From the NCBI GenBank assembly GCA_900539505.1, contig UQCL01000007.1, positions 1 to 55,689 on the forward strand: a DNA stretch of 55,689 nt, written 5' to 3'. Under the pieces are notes generated by a model. That model had not been told where the DNA came from, made no database searches, and saw nothing but the letters and a program-made list of their open reading frames with translations. Shown one piece after another: positions 31,284-39,685 of this stretch. This DNA comes from an uncultured Campylobacter sp. Its GTDB lineage: Bacteria > Campylobacterota > Campylobacteria > Campylobacterales > Campylobacteraceae. Every line of letters begins with the position of its first letter. The first letter of the stretch is position 1. The position numbers were made by a program, and so were the translations under genes.

Positions 31284-32189
31284 CTACTTTCGGTTCGCTA
31301 CGAGCGCGCCCGCGGCGATGATGAGCGCCATGCCCGAAAGCGCCATTAAACCGGGCAGGGCGTCGCCTAGCAGCAGCCCAAATAGCGTCGAAAAGATGAT
31401 GTCTGTGTAGCTGATCGTAGCTACTATGCCCGCTTTGCGCGTCGCGGCGTAGGCCTTGGTGACGTAGGTTTGATAAAACAGCCCCAGCAGCCCTAAAAGC
31501 ACGGCAAAGAGCCAACCCTGCGCGTTTGGAATTTTAAATTTGCAAAGCATAAAACTCAGCGCGGGCGCGTCTATAAATTCTGCCGCGATCATAAGCGCTG
31601 CGGGCATTAGCGTGCCGGCAAGAAGCGCAGAGAGGATGATCGTATCGGAGCTATAGTATTTGCGCAGCCCGCGCACGGAGGTAAACGCCATCGCGGCGAA
31701 TAATCCGCTTAAAATTCCAAAAATATCGCTCGGCTGCAAGCCAAACTGCGGCTGAATTACTAAAACGATGCCCACAAAGCCTAGGCAGACCGAGAACCAG
31801 CCCATCGCGCCGAATTTTTCGCCGAGGGTAAAGTACGCGATGATCGCCGTCCAAATGGACGCCGTTTTTTGAAAGGTAAATGCCTCGCCGAGGCTGATGT
31901 TAGCGACGTTATAAAAAAATACCATCAGCCCCAAAATCCCGATAATGCCGCGAAACGCGAGCGTAAAAGGATGACCGCCCTTGTTTGCAAAGCGCGCCGC
32001 GCGGGGACGAGCCTTGATTTTATAAAGCAGGATCAAAAGCCCGGGCAGATTGCGAAAGAGCACGACCTCAAGCGATGAAATTTGCGCGCCCAAAAGCTTA
32101 GCAAAAACGCCCGTAAGAGAGTAGTAAAAGCACGCCATCAGCATATAATACACGCTTAGATGGTGCAGCAAGAAGTTGTTGTATTTCAT
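31284..32189 (-). CDS. EamA/DMT-family transporter (copy 1)
   Basis: A 301-residue ten-helix transporter very similar in layout to its downstream neighbour. Shared blocks include FTFQKTAxIxTA, TSVRxLRKxYxxxxI, Y-x-T-(K/R)-AYAA(T/S)RKAGIVA and a SY(T/S)DIxFS segment. The tandem pair is probably a recent duplication and may work as a heterodimer or with diverged substrates. The short 6-nt spacing means one transcript. Unknown substrate. Confidence 0.88.
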   Translation of the reverse strand: MKYNNFLLHHLSVYYMLMACFYYSLTGVFAKLLGAQISSLEVVLFRNLPGLLILLYKIKARPRAARFANKGGHPFTLAFRGIIGILGLMVFFYNVANISLGEAFTFQKTASIWTAIIAYFTLGEKFGAMGWFSVCLGFVGIVLVIQPQFGLQPSDIFGILSGLFAAMAFTSVRGLRKYYSSDTIILSALLAGTLMPAALMIAAEFIDAPALSFMLCKFKIPNAQGWLFAVLLGLLGLFYQTYVTKAYAATRKAGIVATISYTDIIFSTLFGLLLGDALPGLMALSGMALIIAAGALVANRK

Positions 32190-32234
32190 CGCGACCCTTT
32201 AAATTTGCGAAATTATACACGCATAATGATTAAA

Positions 32235-32266
32235 TTTTAATATTCCGCCGTTTTAATATTCCGCCG
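32235..32266 (+). repeat. Perfect 16-bp tandem repeat (2 copies)
   Basis: TTTTAATATTCCGCCG occurs twice in direct succession, at 32235-32250 and 32251-32266, just upstream of the EamA pair in noncoding DNA. A possible slippage site or paired binding site. Confidence 0.8.
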
Positions 32267-32660
32267 CGCCGCCTGCTTTTGTGCACCCCGTGCGACCGCT
32301 CGGTTTTGTACTTCGGCGCTTGAATGCGCAAAGCAGCCTAATTTACGTAGCCGAGAGATTTATGCCTTCGCATGTTCTCGCCCGTTTTTGTGTTTTGACC
32401 GCTAGCTTTCGTGCTTAGGCTACGTTTTTAAAATTTATAAAATTTACGCACAGCCCTGCCTCGGCGATATGTTCGGCGACGGATCGCGCGCCTTGGCGTC
32501 TTTTATCTAGGCGACGCTCTGTTCGTGTCGCGATAAAATTTCGCTAAATTTAGCGCCTAAATTTTATAAAATTTTGCCGCTTAGCTCCGCGAGCGAGCGC
32601 GTAGAATTTGGCTTTAATCTATTTTTGGTTATAATCGCGCCAAAAACTACAAGGACGAAC
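32267..32660 (+). promoter_or_regulatory. Divergent intergenic region with der promoter
   Basis: Noncoding stretch between the EamA pair and der. A TATAAT -10 box at 32630-32635, preceded by TTTTTGG, lies 26 nt before the der GTG, with AAGGACGAAC as ribosome binding site. The rest (32267-32620) shows no gene or RNA I can recognise. Confidence 0.6.
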
Positions 32661-34046
32661 GTGAAAAGTTTGATCATCATCGGGCGCCCCAACGTCGGCA
32701 AGTCGAGCCTTTTTAACCGCCTAGCGGGCGCTCGCATCGCCATCACGAGCGACGTTGCGGGCACGACGCGCGATACCAATAAAGCCGAAGCCGAAATTTT
32801 CGATCGCCGCGTGCGCGTGATCGATTCTGGCGGCCTGGACGACGCCTCCGAGCTGTTTGCGCGCGTGCAGGCTAAGACGCTAAGCGAGGCAAAGAGCGCG
32901 GATTTGATAATCTTTATGACGGACGGCAAGCTGCTTCCGAGCGATGATGAGCGGCGGATATTTTTCTCGCTGCAAAGGCTCGGCAAGCCCATCGCCCTAG
33001 CGGTCAATAAGATCGACGGCAAGCGCGACGAGGAGCGTAGCTGGGAGTTTAACGAATTTGGCGTTAAATTTTTCCCGATCTCCGTTTCGCACAACAGCGG
33101 CATCGATGAGCTCAAAGAGTGGATCTACGGCTTTTTGGACCCTGCGCCCGCGCAGCAGGACGAGGATGAAATTTTTGATGATTTTATAGAGGGCTTTAAC
33201 GACGAGGGCGAGCCGAAAGAGGGGCGCGACGAGGAATTTTACGCTAATAAAACCATCGGCGTGGGTATCATCGGGCGGGTAAACGTCGGTAAATCAAGCC
33301 TTCTAAACGCGCTTGTGGGCTCACAGCGCTCGGTCGTGAGCGATTATGCGGGCACGACGACCGATCCGGTAAACGAAAGCACGGAATTTGAAGGGCGCAC
33401 GCTAGAGTTTATCGACACGGCGGGCATTCGCCGCCGCGGCAAGATCGAGGGCATAGAGCGTTTCGCGCTAAATCGCACCGAAAAAATTTTGCAAAACTCC
33501 GACATCGCGCTTTTGGTGCTTGATGCAAGCGAGCCGCTAAACGAGCTGGACGAGCGCATCGCGGGGCTTGCGGCTAAATTTGAACTCGGGCTCATCATAA
33601 TTTTAAACAAATGGGATCTTTGCGAGCGCAATTACGACGAGTTTTGCCGCGATTTGAGAGATAGGTTTAAATTTCTTTCCTACGCGCCGATCATCAGCGT
33701 CAGCGCGACGGACAGGAAGCGGATCCATAAAATTTATCCGCTCATTTTGGAGGTTTATTCAAATTTCACGCGCAAGCTCGGCACTGCAAGGATCAATGAA
33801 GCGGTAGAGGCCGCGATAAAGGCGCATCCGATACCTCGCGAGCGGGGCAAATCGGTTAAAATTTACTACGCCGCGCAGATCGGCTTTGCGCCGCCGAAGA
33901 TCGCTCTTGTAATGAACCGCCCGCAAGCGCTGCATTTTAGCTACAAGCGCTATTTGATGAACAGGCTGCGCGCGAGCTTTGCTCTTTCGGGCAGTCCGCT
34001 AGTGCTGCTGCCGCGCAAAAAAGGGGAGAGCGATGAAGAGCGGTAA
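32661..34046 (+). CDS. der: GTPase Der (EngA)
   Basis: A 461-residue ribosome-assembly GTPase with two tandem G domains. First: G1 GRPNVGKSS, TTRD switch, DSGG and NKID. Second: GRVNVGKSS, GTTTDPVNE switch, DTAGIRRRG and NKWDLC. A C-terminal KH-like domain follows (YYAAQIGFAPPKI...). The linker between the G domains is strongly acidic (about 155-185). I choose the GTG at 32661: it has an AAGGACGAAC ribosome binding site and gives the standard N-terminus, while the in-frame ATG at 32574 would lie upstream of the TATAAT promoter. It overlaps the shikimate kinase gene by 14 nt. Confidence 0.95.
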   Translation: MKSLIIIGRPNVGKSSLFNRLAGARIAITSDVAGTTRDTNKAEAEIFDRRVRVIDSGGLDDASELFARVQAKTLSEAKSADLIIFMTDGKLLPSDDERRIFFSLQRLGKPIALAVNKIDGKRDEERSWEFNEFGVKFFPISVSHNSGIDELKEWIYGFLDPAPAQQDEDEIFDDFIEGFNDEGEPKEGRDEEFYANKTIGVGIIGRVNVGKSSLLNALVGSQRSVVSDYAGTTTDPVNESTEFEGRTLEFIDTAGIRRRGKIEGIERFALNRTEKILQNSDIALLVLDASEPLNELDERIAGLAAKFELGLIIILNKWDLCERNYDEFCRDLRDRFKFLSYAPIISVSATDRKRIHKIYPLILEVYSNFTRKLGTARINEAVEAAIKAHPIPRERGKSVKIYYAAQIGFAPPKIALVMNRPQALHFSYKRYLMNRLRASFALSGSPLVLLPRKKGESDEER

Positions 34047-35004
34047 TATCGTGCTCATCGGCTTTATGGGGGTCGGCAAGGGCACGGTAGCGCGGGCGCT
34101 GGCTGCGCAAAGCGGGATGTTTGCGCTTGATTGCGACGATATGATCGAAAGCTACGCCAATAAAAAGATCGGGCAAATTTTTAAAGAGCAGGGCGAGCAG
34201 AGCTTTAGAAAGATGGAGGCGGGCCTTGCGAAATTTTTAGAAAAGTCCGTCAGGCACGCCGTGATCTCCACCGGCGGCGGCTTTTACGCCGTGAAAAATT
34301 TAAACAAAATCGGCACCGTCGTGTATCTGAAATCAAGCTTTGAAGGGATCGTGGGGCGCTTAAAAAGCAGCGAAAACGCGGAGAAAAAATTTGCCAAGCG
34401 CCCGCTGCTAGCGGATTTGCAAAAGGCCGCGGCGCTGCACGCCGAAAGAGACGGGGCGTATGAAAAAAAGGCCGACATTATAATCGACGTCGAAAATAAA
34501 AGCGTAAAAAAGATCGTAAAAGAAATTTGCTCTGCCTGCGACGGGCTAAATTTAAAGGGGAAAAAGATGTCTAAGCAGAAGTGCTATGGCGGCGGCAAAA
34601 ATTCCAAGCCGCACGGCAAAGAGGGTAAAAACGATAAGCTTGAAAAGAAAGAGACGCTAAAGCAAAAGCTGCGCGAGCTGCTGGAGGGCTTAGAACGCGA
34701 GGAAATTCCAAAGCGCGTAATCGCGTGGCACTTCGATCTTTACGAGCCTTATGCGCTTGAGCTGGCGGGATCGAGCAGTTATGACGCGGATGACGACGAC
34801 TGGGCGTGCGAGGACGAGGATGAATTTTATCCGCAAAGCTCGCGCTTGCAGCTTGAATTTTTAAGCGAGCTTTCGTGGCGACAGGTTTTAAAAATGCTCG
34901 TGCAGGCTCTGCGCGAGCTGCGAGAGCAGATGCCTAGCGCTAAAATTTTTAAGTGCAAGCACATTGCCGTGGGTTTTGTGGACGGCGATCTGATTTTGAT
35001 TTAA
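34033..35004 (+). CDS. aroK: Shikimate kinase with C-terminal extension
   Basis: A 323-residue protein. Residues 1 to about 170 are a complete shikimate kinase (aromatic amino-acid pathway): Walker A GFMGVGKGT, DCDDMIE, SFRKMEA, ISTGGGFY and the lid KRPLL. Normal family length is about 170. Residues 178-323 are an added unknown domain: lysine/glycine-rich SKQKCYGGGKNSKPHGKEGK, a helix, a very acidic patch (DADDDDW, EDEDEFY) and an amphipathic helical end. The extension begins at an internal ATG (34567) preceded by AAAGGGGAAAAAG, a good ribosome binding site. It is therefore either a gene fused by loss of a stop codon or a nested gene also made separately. trpS follows after 10 nt. Confidence 0.85.
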   Translation: MKSGNIVLIGFMGVGKGTVARALAAQSGMFALDCDDMIESYANKKIGQIFKEQGEQSFRKMEAGLAKFLEKSVRHAVISTGGGFYAVKNLNKIGTVVYLKSSFEGIVGRLKSSENAEKKFAKRPLLADLQKAAALHAERDGAYEKKADIIIDVENKSVKKIVKEICSACDGLNLKGKKMSKQKCYGGGKNSKPHGKEGKNDKLEKKETLKQKLRELLEGLEREEIPKRVIAWHFDLYEPYALELAGSSSYDADDDDWACEDEDEFYPQSSRLQLEFLSELSWRQVLKMLVQALRELREQMPSAKIFKCKHIAVGFVDGDLILI

Positions 35005-35014
35005 AGGAGCAACG

Positions 35015-35983
35015 ATGAGAATTTTAACGGGTCTTCAGCCCAGTGGCAAGCTGCATTTGGGCAACTACTTCGCAAGCATCAAGCAGATGGTGGATGCGCA
35101 AAACGCAGGCGAGCAGATGTTTATGTTTATCGCAAACTACCATGCGCTCACGTCCGTAAGCGACGGCGCAAAGCTAAAAAATTCCACCTACGAGGCCGCC
35201 GCGGCATTTTTGTCGCTGGGGATCGATCCGAAAAAGACGGTGTTTTGGGTGCAAAGCGACGTGAAAGAGGTGTTGGAGCTTTACTGGATTTTAAGCGGAT
35301 ATGCGCCGATGGGGCTGCTCGAGCGGGCGCACGCATACAAAGACAAGATCGCCAAGGGCTTTGAGAGCAAGCACGATCTGTTCAGCTACCCTGTGCTGAT
35401 GGCGGCGGACATCCTGCTATACAGCGCGGAGGTCGTGCCTGTGGGCAAGGATCAGATCCAGCACGTCGAGATCGCCCGCGACATCGCGCTTAAATTTAAC
35501 AACGCCCACGGCGAAATTTTAACTATTCCGCAAGCGCGCGTAAACGATGAAGTAGCGATCGTGCCGGGCACCGACGGCGCGAAGATGAGTAAGAGCTACG
35601 GCAATACGATCGATATTTTCTCAGATGCCGCGACTCTAAAGAAGCAAATTTCAAGTATCGTAACGACCTCCGAGCCGCTGGAGGCGCCTAAGCAGTGGCG
35701 CGGATGTAATGTCTATAATATCGCGAAGCTATTTTTAAACGAAGCGGAGCAGACGGAGCTACAGGCTCGTTACGAGCGGGGCGGCGAGGGGCATGGGCAT
35801 TTTAAGGCGTATTTAAACGAGCTCGTGCTTAGCTACTTCAAAGACGCGCGAGATAAATTCGAATACTATCAAAGCCACCGCGAAATTTTAGACGAGATGC
35901 TAAGACAGGGCGCGCAAAGAGCGGCTGCGACGGCTGCTTCATTGATGCAAAAGGTTCGCGCCGCCGTGGGGATCTATCGCTAA
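35015..35983 (+). CDS. trpS: Tryptophanyl-tRNA synthetase
   Basis: A 322-residue class I aminoacyl-tRNA synthetase. The HIGH-type motif is GKLHLGNY near residue 11-18 and the KMSKS-type loop is AKMSKSYGNT near residue 193. GLQPSG at the start and ADILLYSAEVVPVGKDQ are characteristic of TrpRS. Length normal. AAAGGAGCAACG ribosome binding site. It follows the shikimate kinase fusion gene by 10 nt and precedes the DUF2628-like gene by 10 nt, so it is part of a der-aroK-trpS run. Confidence 0.97.
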   Translation: MRILTGLQPSGKLHLGNYFASIKQMVDAQNAGEQMFMFIANYHALTSVSDGAKLKNSTYEAAAAFLSLGIDPKKTVFWVQSDVKEVLELYWILSGYAPMGLLERAHAYKDKIAKGFESKHDLFSYPVLMAADILLYSAEVVPVGKDQIQHVEIARDIALKFNNAHGEILTIPQARVNDEVAIVPGTDGAKMSKSYGNTIDIFSDAATLKKQISSIVTTSEPLEAPKQWRGCNVYNIAKLFLNEAEQTELQARYERGGEGHGHFKAYLNELVLSYFKDARDKFEYYQSHREILDEMLRQGAQRAAATAASLMQKVRAAVGIYR

Positions 35984-35993
35984 GGAGAGTGAG

Positions 35994-36494
35994 ATGACGG
36001 ATTATGCTAGAGAAATTTTATCTGACGGCAAGCTACTTCGGCAGAAGCTGGAAATTTTCTTGCAAACTCCGAACAAGGTTGAAATTTACGCGCGCGCCTG
36101 CGAGAAATTTTTCGCCGCGGGTAAGCAGCGCGAGTTAAATTATGCAAGTACGTGGAGCTGGTGGGCCTTTTTCGGCACGCTGTTCTTTTTTCTGTACCGC
36201 AAGGAGTATAAAATTGCCGCAGCCCTATTTGCCGTTGTGTTAATTTCCTGCTTTATTCCGTTTTTGGATGAATATGATAGAAGTATAGGAATGGCGGTTA
36301 GTGTCAGTAGTGGAACTATGGCGAAATATTTTGTTTGCTATAGATTTGTCGCGCTATTGGATAAACAGGACGACGAAGCCCTAAGGCGGGGCGGCGGCGT
36401 GAATAGATGGGCGATATGGCTCGCGGTAATATTTTACGCTTTGGTCGCAATCGTGTTTGCGCTGATAATTTCAAACGGCGGCAAAATTCAGTAG
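35994..36494 (+). CDS. DUF2628-like membrane protein
   Basis: A 166-residue protein with a soluble N-terminal part (about 1-50) and three hydrophobic segments: WSWWAFFGTLFFFLY, AAALFAVVLISCFIPFL and AIWLAVIFYALVAIVFALII. The FNWWAFF-type WSWWAFFG followed by FLYRKEY is the signature I associate with DUF2628, a small family of inner-membrane proteins without known function. AAGGAGAGTGAG ribosome binding site, 10 nt after trpS. Confidence 0.65.
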   Translation: MTDYAREILSDGKLLRQKLEIFLQTPNKVEIYARACEKFFAAGKQRELNYASTWSWWAFFGTLFFFLYRKEYKIAAALFAVVLISCFIPFLDEYDRSIGMAVSVSSGTMAKYFVCYRFVALLDKQDDEALRRGGGVNRWAIWLAVIFYALVAIVFALIISNGGKIQ

Positions 36495-36548
36495 TTTTAA
36501 CGGCTTCCGCGCTCAGAATAGCTAAATAAATTTTAAAAAGGAGTAAGA

Positions 36549-36815
36549 ATGAAAGCGATCGTAACGGTGATCGGTAAGGACAAGGTCGGCATTGTGGCGG
36601 GCGTTTCGGCCAAGCTCGCGCAGCTTGGGCTAAACATAGACGACATCAGCCAGACGGTTTTGGACGAGTTTTTTACGATGATGGCGGTGGTTTCCAGCGA
36701 GGAAAAGCAGGACTTTACGGCCCTGCGCGAGGAGCTAAACGAGCTAGGCGAAAAGCTAAAAGTCAAGATCAACATCCAAAGCTCGGCGATATTTGACGCC
36801 ATGCACAACATCTAA
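36549..36815 (+). CDS. ACT domain protein
   Basis: An 88-residue single ACT domain (KAIVTVIGKDKVGIVAGVSAKLAQLGLNI opening, DDISQTVLDEFFTMMAVV), an amino-acid-sensing fold. It is immediately followed by a PFL/DUF711 gene, with which this ACT protein is routinely paired (UPF0237 with UPF0210), so they probably act together. AAAAGGAGTAAG ribosome binding site. Effector unknown. Confidence 0.9.
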   Translation: MKAIVTVIGKDKVGIVAGVSAKLAQLGLNIDDISQTVLDEFFTMMAVVSSEEKQDFTALREELNELGEKLKVKINIQSSAIFDAMHNI

Positions 36816-36824
36816 GGTGCCGAT

Positions 36825-38162
36825 ATGGACATCAAAAACGTAACCGAAACGATCGCGATGATCGAGGAGCAAAATTTCGACATCCGCACGATCACGATGG
36901 GCATCAGCCTGCTTGACTGCATCGATCCCGATATGGGCAAAGCGGCGGAGAAAATTTACGCAAAGATCACCGATAAGGCGCGCGATCTGGTAAAGGTCGG
37001 CAATGAAATTTCAGCAGAGCTCGGCATCCCGATCGTAAACAAACGCGTCTGCGTAACGCCTATCGCCATCATCGGCGCAGCGACGAACGCCGAGGACTAC
37101 GTCCCGCTTGCTAGAGCGATGGACGAGGCTGCCAAAAAGGTCGGTATCGATTTTATCGGCGGCTTTTCGGCGCTCGTGCAAAAGGGCTACGCAAAGGGCG
37201 ATAAAATTTTAATCAATTCCATCCCCGCCGCGCTCGCCGCGACGCAGAAGGTCTGCTCGTCGGTAAATATCGGCTCGACAAAAACCGGCATAAATATGAG
37301 CGCGGTCGCCGACATGGGGCGCGTGATCAAAGAAACGGCGCGGCTTTCCGATCTTGGCGCTGCAAAGCTGGTCGTGTTTGCCAACGCCGTCGAGGATAAT
37401 CCATTCATGGCGGGCGCATTTCACGGCGTGGGCGAGGCTGAAGTCGTCATAAACGTGGGCGTATCAGGCCCCGGCGTCGTTAAGCGCGCGCTTGAGAAGG
37501 TGCGCGGAGCGAGCTTTGACGTGGTCGCAGAAACCGTGAAAAAGACGGCGTTTAAGATCACTCGCATCGGACAGCTCGTCGGTCAAATGGCGTCTGAGCG
37601 GCTGGGCGTGAAATTTGGCATCGTCGATCTCTCGCTAGCTCCGACTCCGGCGGTGGGCGATTCGGTCGCGCGCGTGCTTGAGGAGATGGGGCTAGAACGC
37701 GTCGGCACGCACGGCACAACCGCGGCTCTGGCACTGCTAAACGACGCGGTCAAAAAAGGCGGCGTGATGGCCTGCAACCAAGTAGGCGGGCTTAGCGGCG
37801 CGTTTATCCCCGTCTCGGAGGATGAGGGCATGATAGCCGCGGTGCGCGCAGGCTCGTTAAGCCTAGAAAAGCTCGAAGCGATGACTGCGATCTGCTCGGT
37901 GGGGCTCGACATGATCGCGATCCCGCAGGATACGCCCGAGCAGACGATCGCCGCGATCATAGCCGACGAGGCCGCGATCGGCGTGATAAATCAAAAAACG
38001 ACCGCCGTGCGCATAATCCCAAAAGGCAAAGAGGGCGACACGCTGGAATTTGGCGGGTTGCTCGGTAGCGCGCCGGTGATGAGCGTAAATAAAAACTCAT
38101 CCGCCGATTTCATCGCCCGCGGCGGCCAGATCCCAGCACCTATCCATAGTTTTAAAAACTAA
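36825..38162 (+). CDS. PFL/DUF711 (UPF0210) family protein
   Basis: A 445-residue protein of the DUF711/UPF0210 family, related in fold to pyruvate formate-lyase but without radical chemistry shown. Visible: ITMGISLLDC, a glycine-rich VNVGVSGPGVVKRAL segment, LSLAPTPAVGDSVA, GTHGTTAALALLNDAVKKGG and CNQVGGLSGAFIPVSEDEGM. Length is typical (about 450). It lies 9 nt after the ACT gene. Biochemical function unknown. Confidence 0.92.
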   Translation: MDIKNVTETIAMIEEQNFDIRTITMGISLLDCIDPDMGKAAEKIYAKITDKARDLVKVGNEISAELGIPIVNKRVCVTPIAIIGAATNAEDYVPLARAMDEAAKKVGIDFIGGFSALVQKGYAKGDKILINSIPAALAATQKVCSSVNIGSTKTGINMSAVADMGRVIKETARLSDLGAAKLVVFANAVEDNPFMAGAFHGVGEAEVVINVGVSGPGVVKRALEKVRGASFDVVAETVKKTAFKITRIGQLVGQMASERLGVKFGIVDLSLAPTPAVGDSVARVLEEMGLERVGTHGTTAALALLNDAVKKGGVMACNQVGGLSGAFIPVSEDEGMIAAVRAGSLSLEKLEAMTAICSVGLDMIAIPQDTPEQTIAAIIADEAAIGVINQKTTAVRIIPKGKEGDTLEFGGLLGSAPVMSVNKNSSADFIARGGQIPAPIHSFKN

Positions 38163-38186
38163 ATTTAACCGGCCTAAGGAGGAAAG

Positions 38187-38600
38187 ATGAGAGCGTTTGC
38201 GTTATTTGCGGCAGTTTTGCTTTTTAGCGGCTGCTCCATAATCTCGGCATTTTATAGCAAGGAGAAAAAATTTGAGCTGGCGGGCTTGGGGCAAGATGGG
38301 GTTTATAGGACTTCGGACGACAGCGGAGATACGCTAATAAAAATAACGTCCGCCCGCACAAAAGAGGGCGAGCCGTATCGCATAATCCACACGCTGGAAA
38401 TTCCTAAAAATTCTACCCTGACGGATTTTGATAGCAACGATAAAGAGGTATTTAAAATAGACTGCTCCAAGAATCGTTGCTCGCCCGAATATGACAGGGA
38501 GCCGAAAAGAATCGCCATTTCTTGGCCGGCGCCGAATGGAGGCGGCGTTTTTGACGGCGTCATATATCTAAAAAATTTACGGCTCGTAAAGGTGTATTAA
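38187..38600 (+). CDS. Small lipoprotein, function unknown
   Basis: A 137-residue predicted lipoprotein: signal MRAFALFAAVLLFSGC with lipobox LFSGC (lipidated Cys at 16). The mature part is beta-rich (LIKITSARTKEGEPYRIIHTLEI...) with two cysteines in DCSKNRCSPEY that could form a disulfide. AAGGAGGAAAG ribosome binding site, 24 nt after the PFL gene. No family recognised. Confidence 0.75.
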   Translation: MRAFALFAAVLLFSGCSIISAFYSKEKKFELAGLGQDGVYRTSDDSGDTLIKITSARTKEGEPYRIIHTLEIPKNSTLTDFDSNDKEVFKIDCSKNRCSPEYDREPKRIAISWPAPNGGGVFDGVIYLKNLRLVKVY

Positions 38601-39015
38601 ATTTGCGGATTTAAAAGCGCACAAAATTCGTAAAATTTAGCGAGTAAAATTCTAAGTCGCCACGATGGAATTTTTGAGCTTTAAATCCTGTGCTGCGGAC
38701 GTGGAATTTTGAGTTAGAATTTCGGCTTGAAATTTCGGCTTGAAATTTCGGCTTGAAATTTTACGGCGCGATCCCCGCGGCGCGCTAAAATTTTAAAATT
38801 TTGCCGTAAGGCGAGGCGTTAAAATTTCATCTCCGCTCGCGGCGGACAGCGGCAGGTCTTTTGAAATTTTAAAGCGGCTTGCATTAAAATTTTAAAATTT
38901 AAAAGCAACCTGTTTCGTTATCATTGCTCGTCCGCTTAAAAAGCGAGCGGGATTCTATTTCGGCGGGGATTAAACACAGCGCGCAAAAACAGGCGCAGCG
39001 TCAAAATTTTAAAAA
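38601..39015. other. Noncoding gap with AAATTT repeats
   Basis: About 415 bases without a gene. It is dominated by AAATTT/AAAATTTT words, a 13-bp tandem array at 38717-38761, and an inverted repeat TTACGGC/GCCGTAA (38761-38809) that could terminate the upstream operon. Confidence 0.6.
38717..38761 (+). repeat. 13-bp tandem repeat array
   Basis: GAAATTTCGGCTT is repeated: one 12-bp variant (38717-38728), two exact copies (38729-38741 and 38742-38754), then a partial copy to 38761. Noncoding. It looks like slipped-strand expansion of the local AAATTT-rich sequence. Confidence 0.85.
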
Positions 39016-39498
39016 ATGATGCGAAAATATGGGGCGGAAATAAAATGCAAAAAAATGGCTTGGAAATTTGGCGAGCTTGAAAAGGTCGCGACGGACGAGG
39101 GCTTCATTTGGTATGCGGAGCTGGAGTTAAAAAGCGAAAGCTTCGGTGAGGTGCCGTTTTGCCTCGTGTCTGCAGATACAGCGGATGTGGATGATGAGAC
39201 GATCTTGCTCGCGCAGCGCATCGCCCGAGACATTGATCGGTACGTAAAAGACGCCCTCGCCTTCCTGCGAGACGAGCTTAGGCGCGAGTATCGTTTGGGC
39301 GAGGATGAGCTTAGGCTGCTTGACGTGCCCGTTTGCGATCTGCCGTTTGAGCTGCCGCAATGCACGTTTTACGCGCTCGATACGCAGTGGCTACTGAGGT
39401 TTGCCGAGGGTGCGCTTGATATTTGCGAGCCTTTCGGCATCGGGGTGATTTTTGAGGGCGAAAGACCGCTGCGCGTGGAAAATTTAGAGTTTTGCTAG
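39016..39498 (+). CDS. Hypothetical protein
   Basis: A 160-residue soluble acidic protein that I do not recognise. It starts with a Lys/Met-rich stretch (MMRKYGAEIKCKKMAWKFGEL), so the real start may be the second Met or the internal ATG at 39055 (MAWKFGEL). The rest alternates short strands and helices, with FGEVPFCLVSADTADVDDETILLAQRI resembling the DUF6985/immunity-protein-like layout, and ends VIFEGERPLRVENLEFC. There is no obvious ribosome binding site at 39016. It stands alone between noncoding gaps. Confidence 0.55.
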   Translation: MMRKYGAEIKCKKMAWKFGELEKVATDEGFIWYAELELKSESFGEVPFCLVSADTADVDDETILLAQRIARDIDRYVKDALAFLRDELRREYRLGEDELRLLDVPVCDLPFELPQCTFYALDTQWLLRFAEGALDICEPFGIGVIFEGERPLRVENLEFC

Positions 39499-39685
39499 CT
39501 GCGGTAAAATGCTAAATTTAAAGGCGGACGGGAATTTTAATGCTTTGCCGAGTTTGAAATTTTTCGGCTCTTTGCGAATGTAATGTGGTAAATTTTAAAA
39601 TTTAATCGCAAGGTGCGGCATCAAAAAGGCGCGGCGCCGAATTTAATATAATCTCTAAAATTTAAACGCTTAAAAGGAGCGAGCC

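Noticed and set aside
38601..39015. CRISPR-like array from the short repeats
   Set aside because: Repeats are only 12-13 bp, contiguous without spacers, and no cas genes are nearby.
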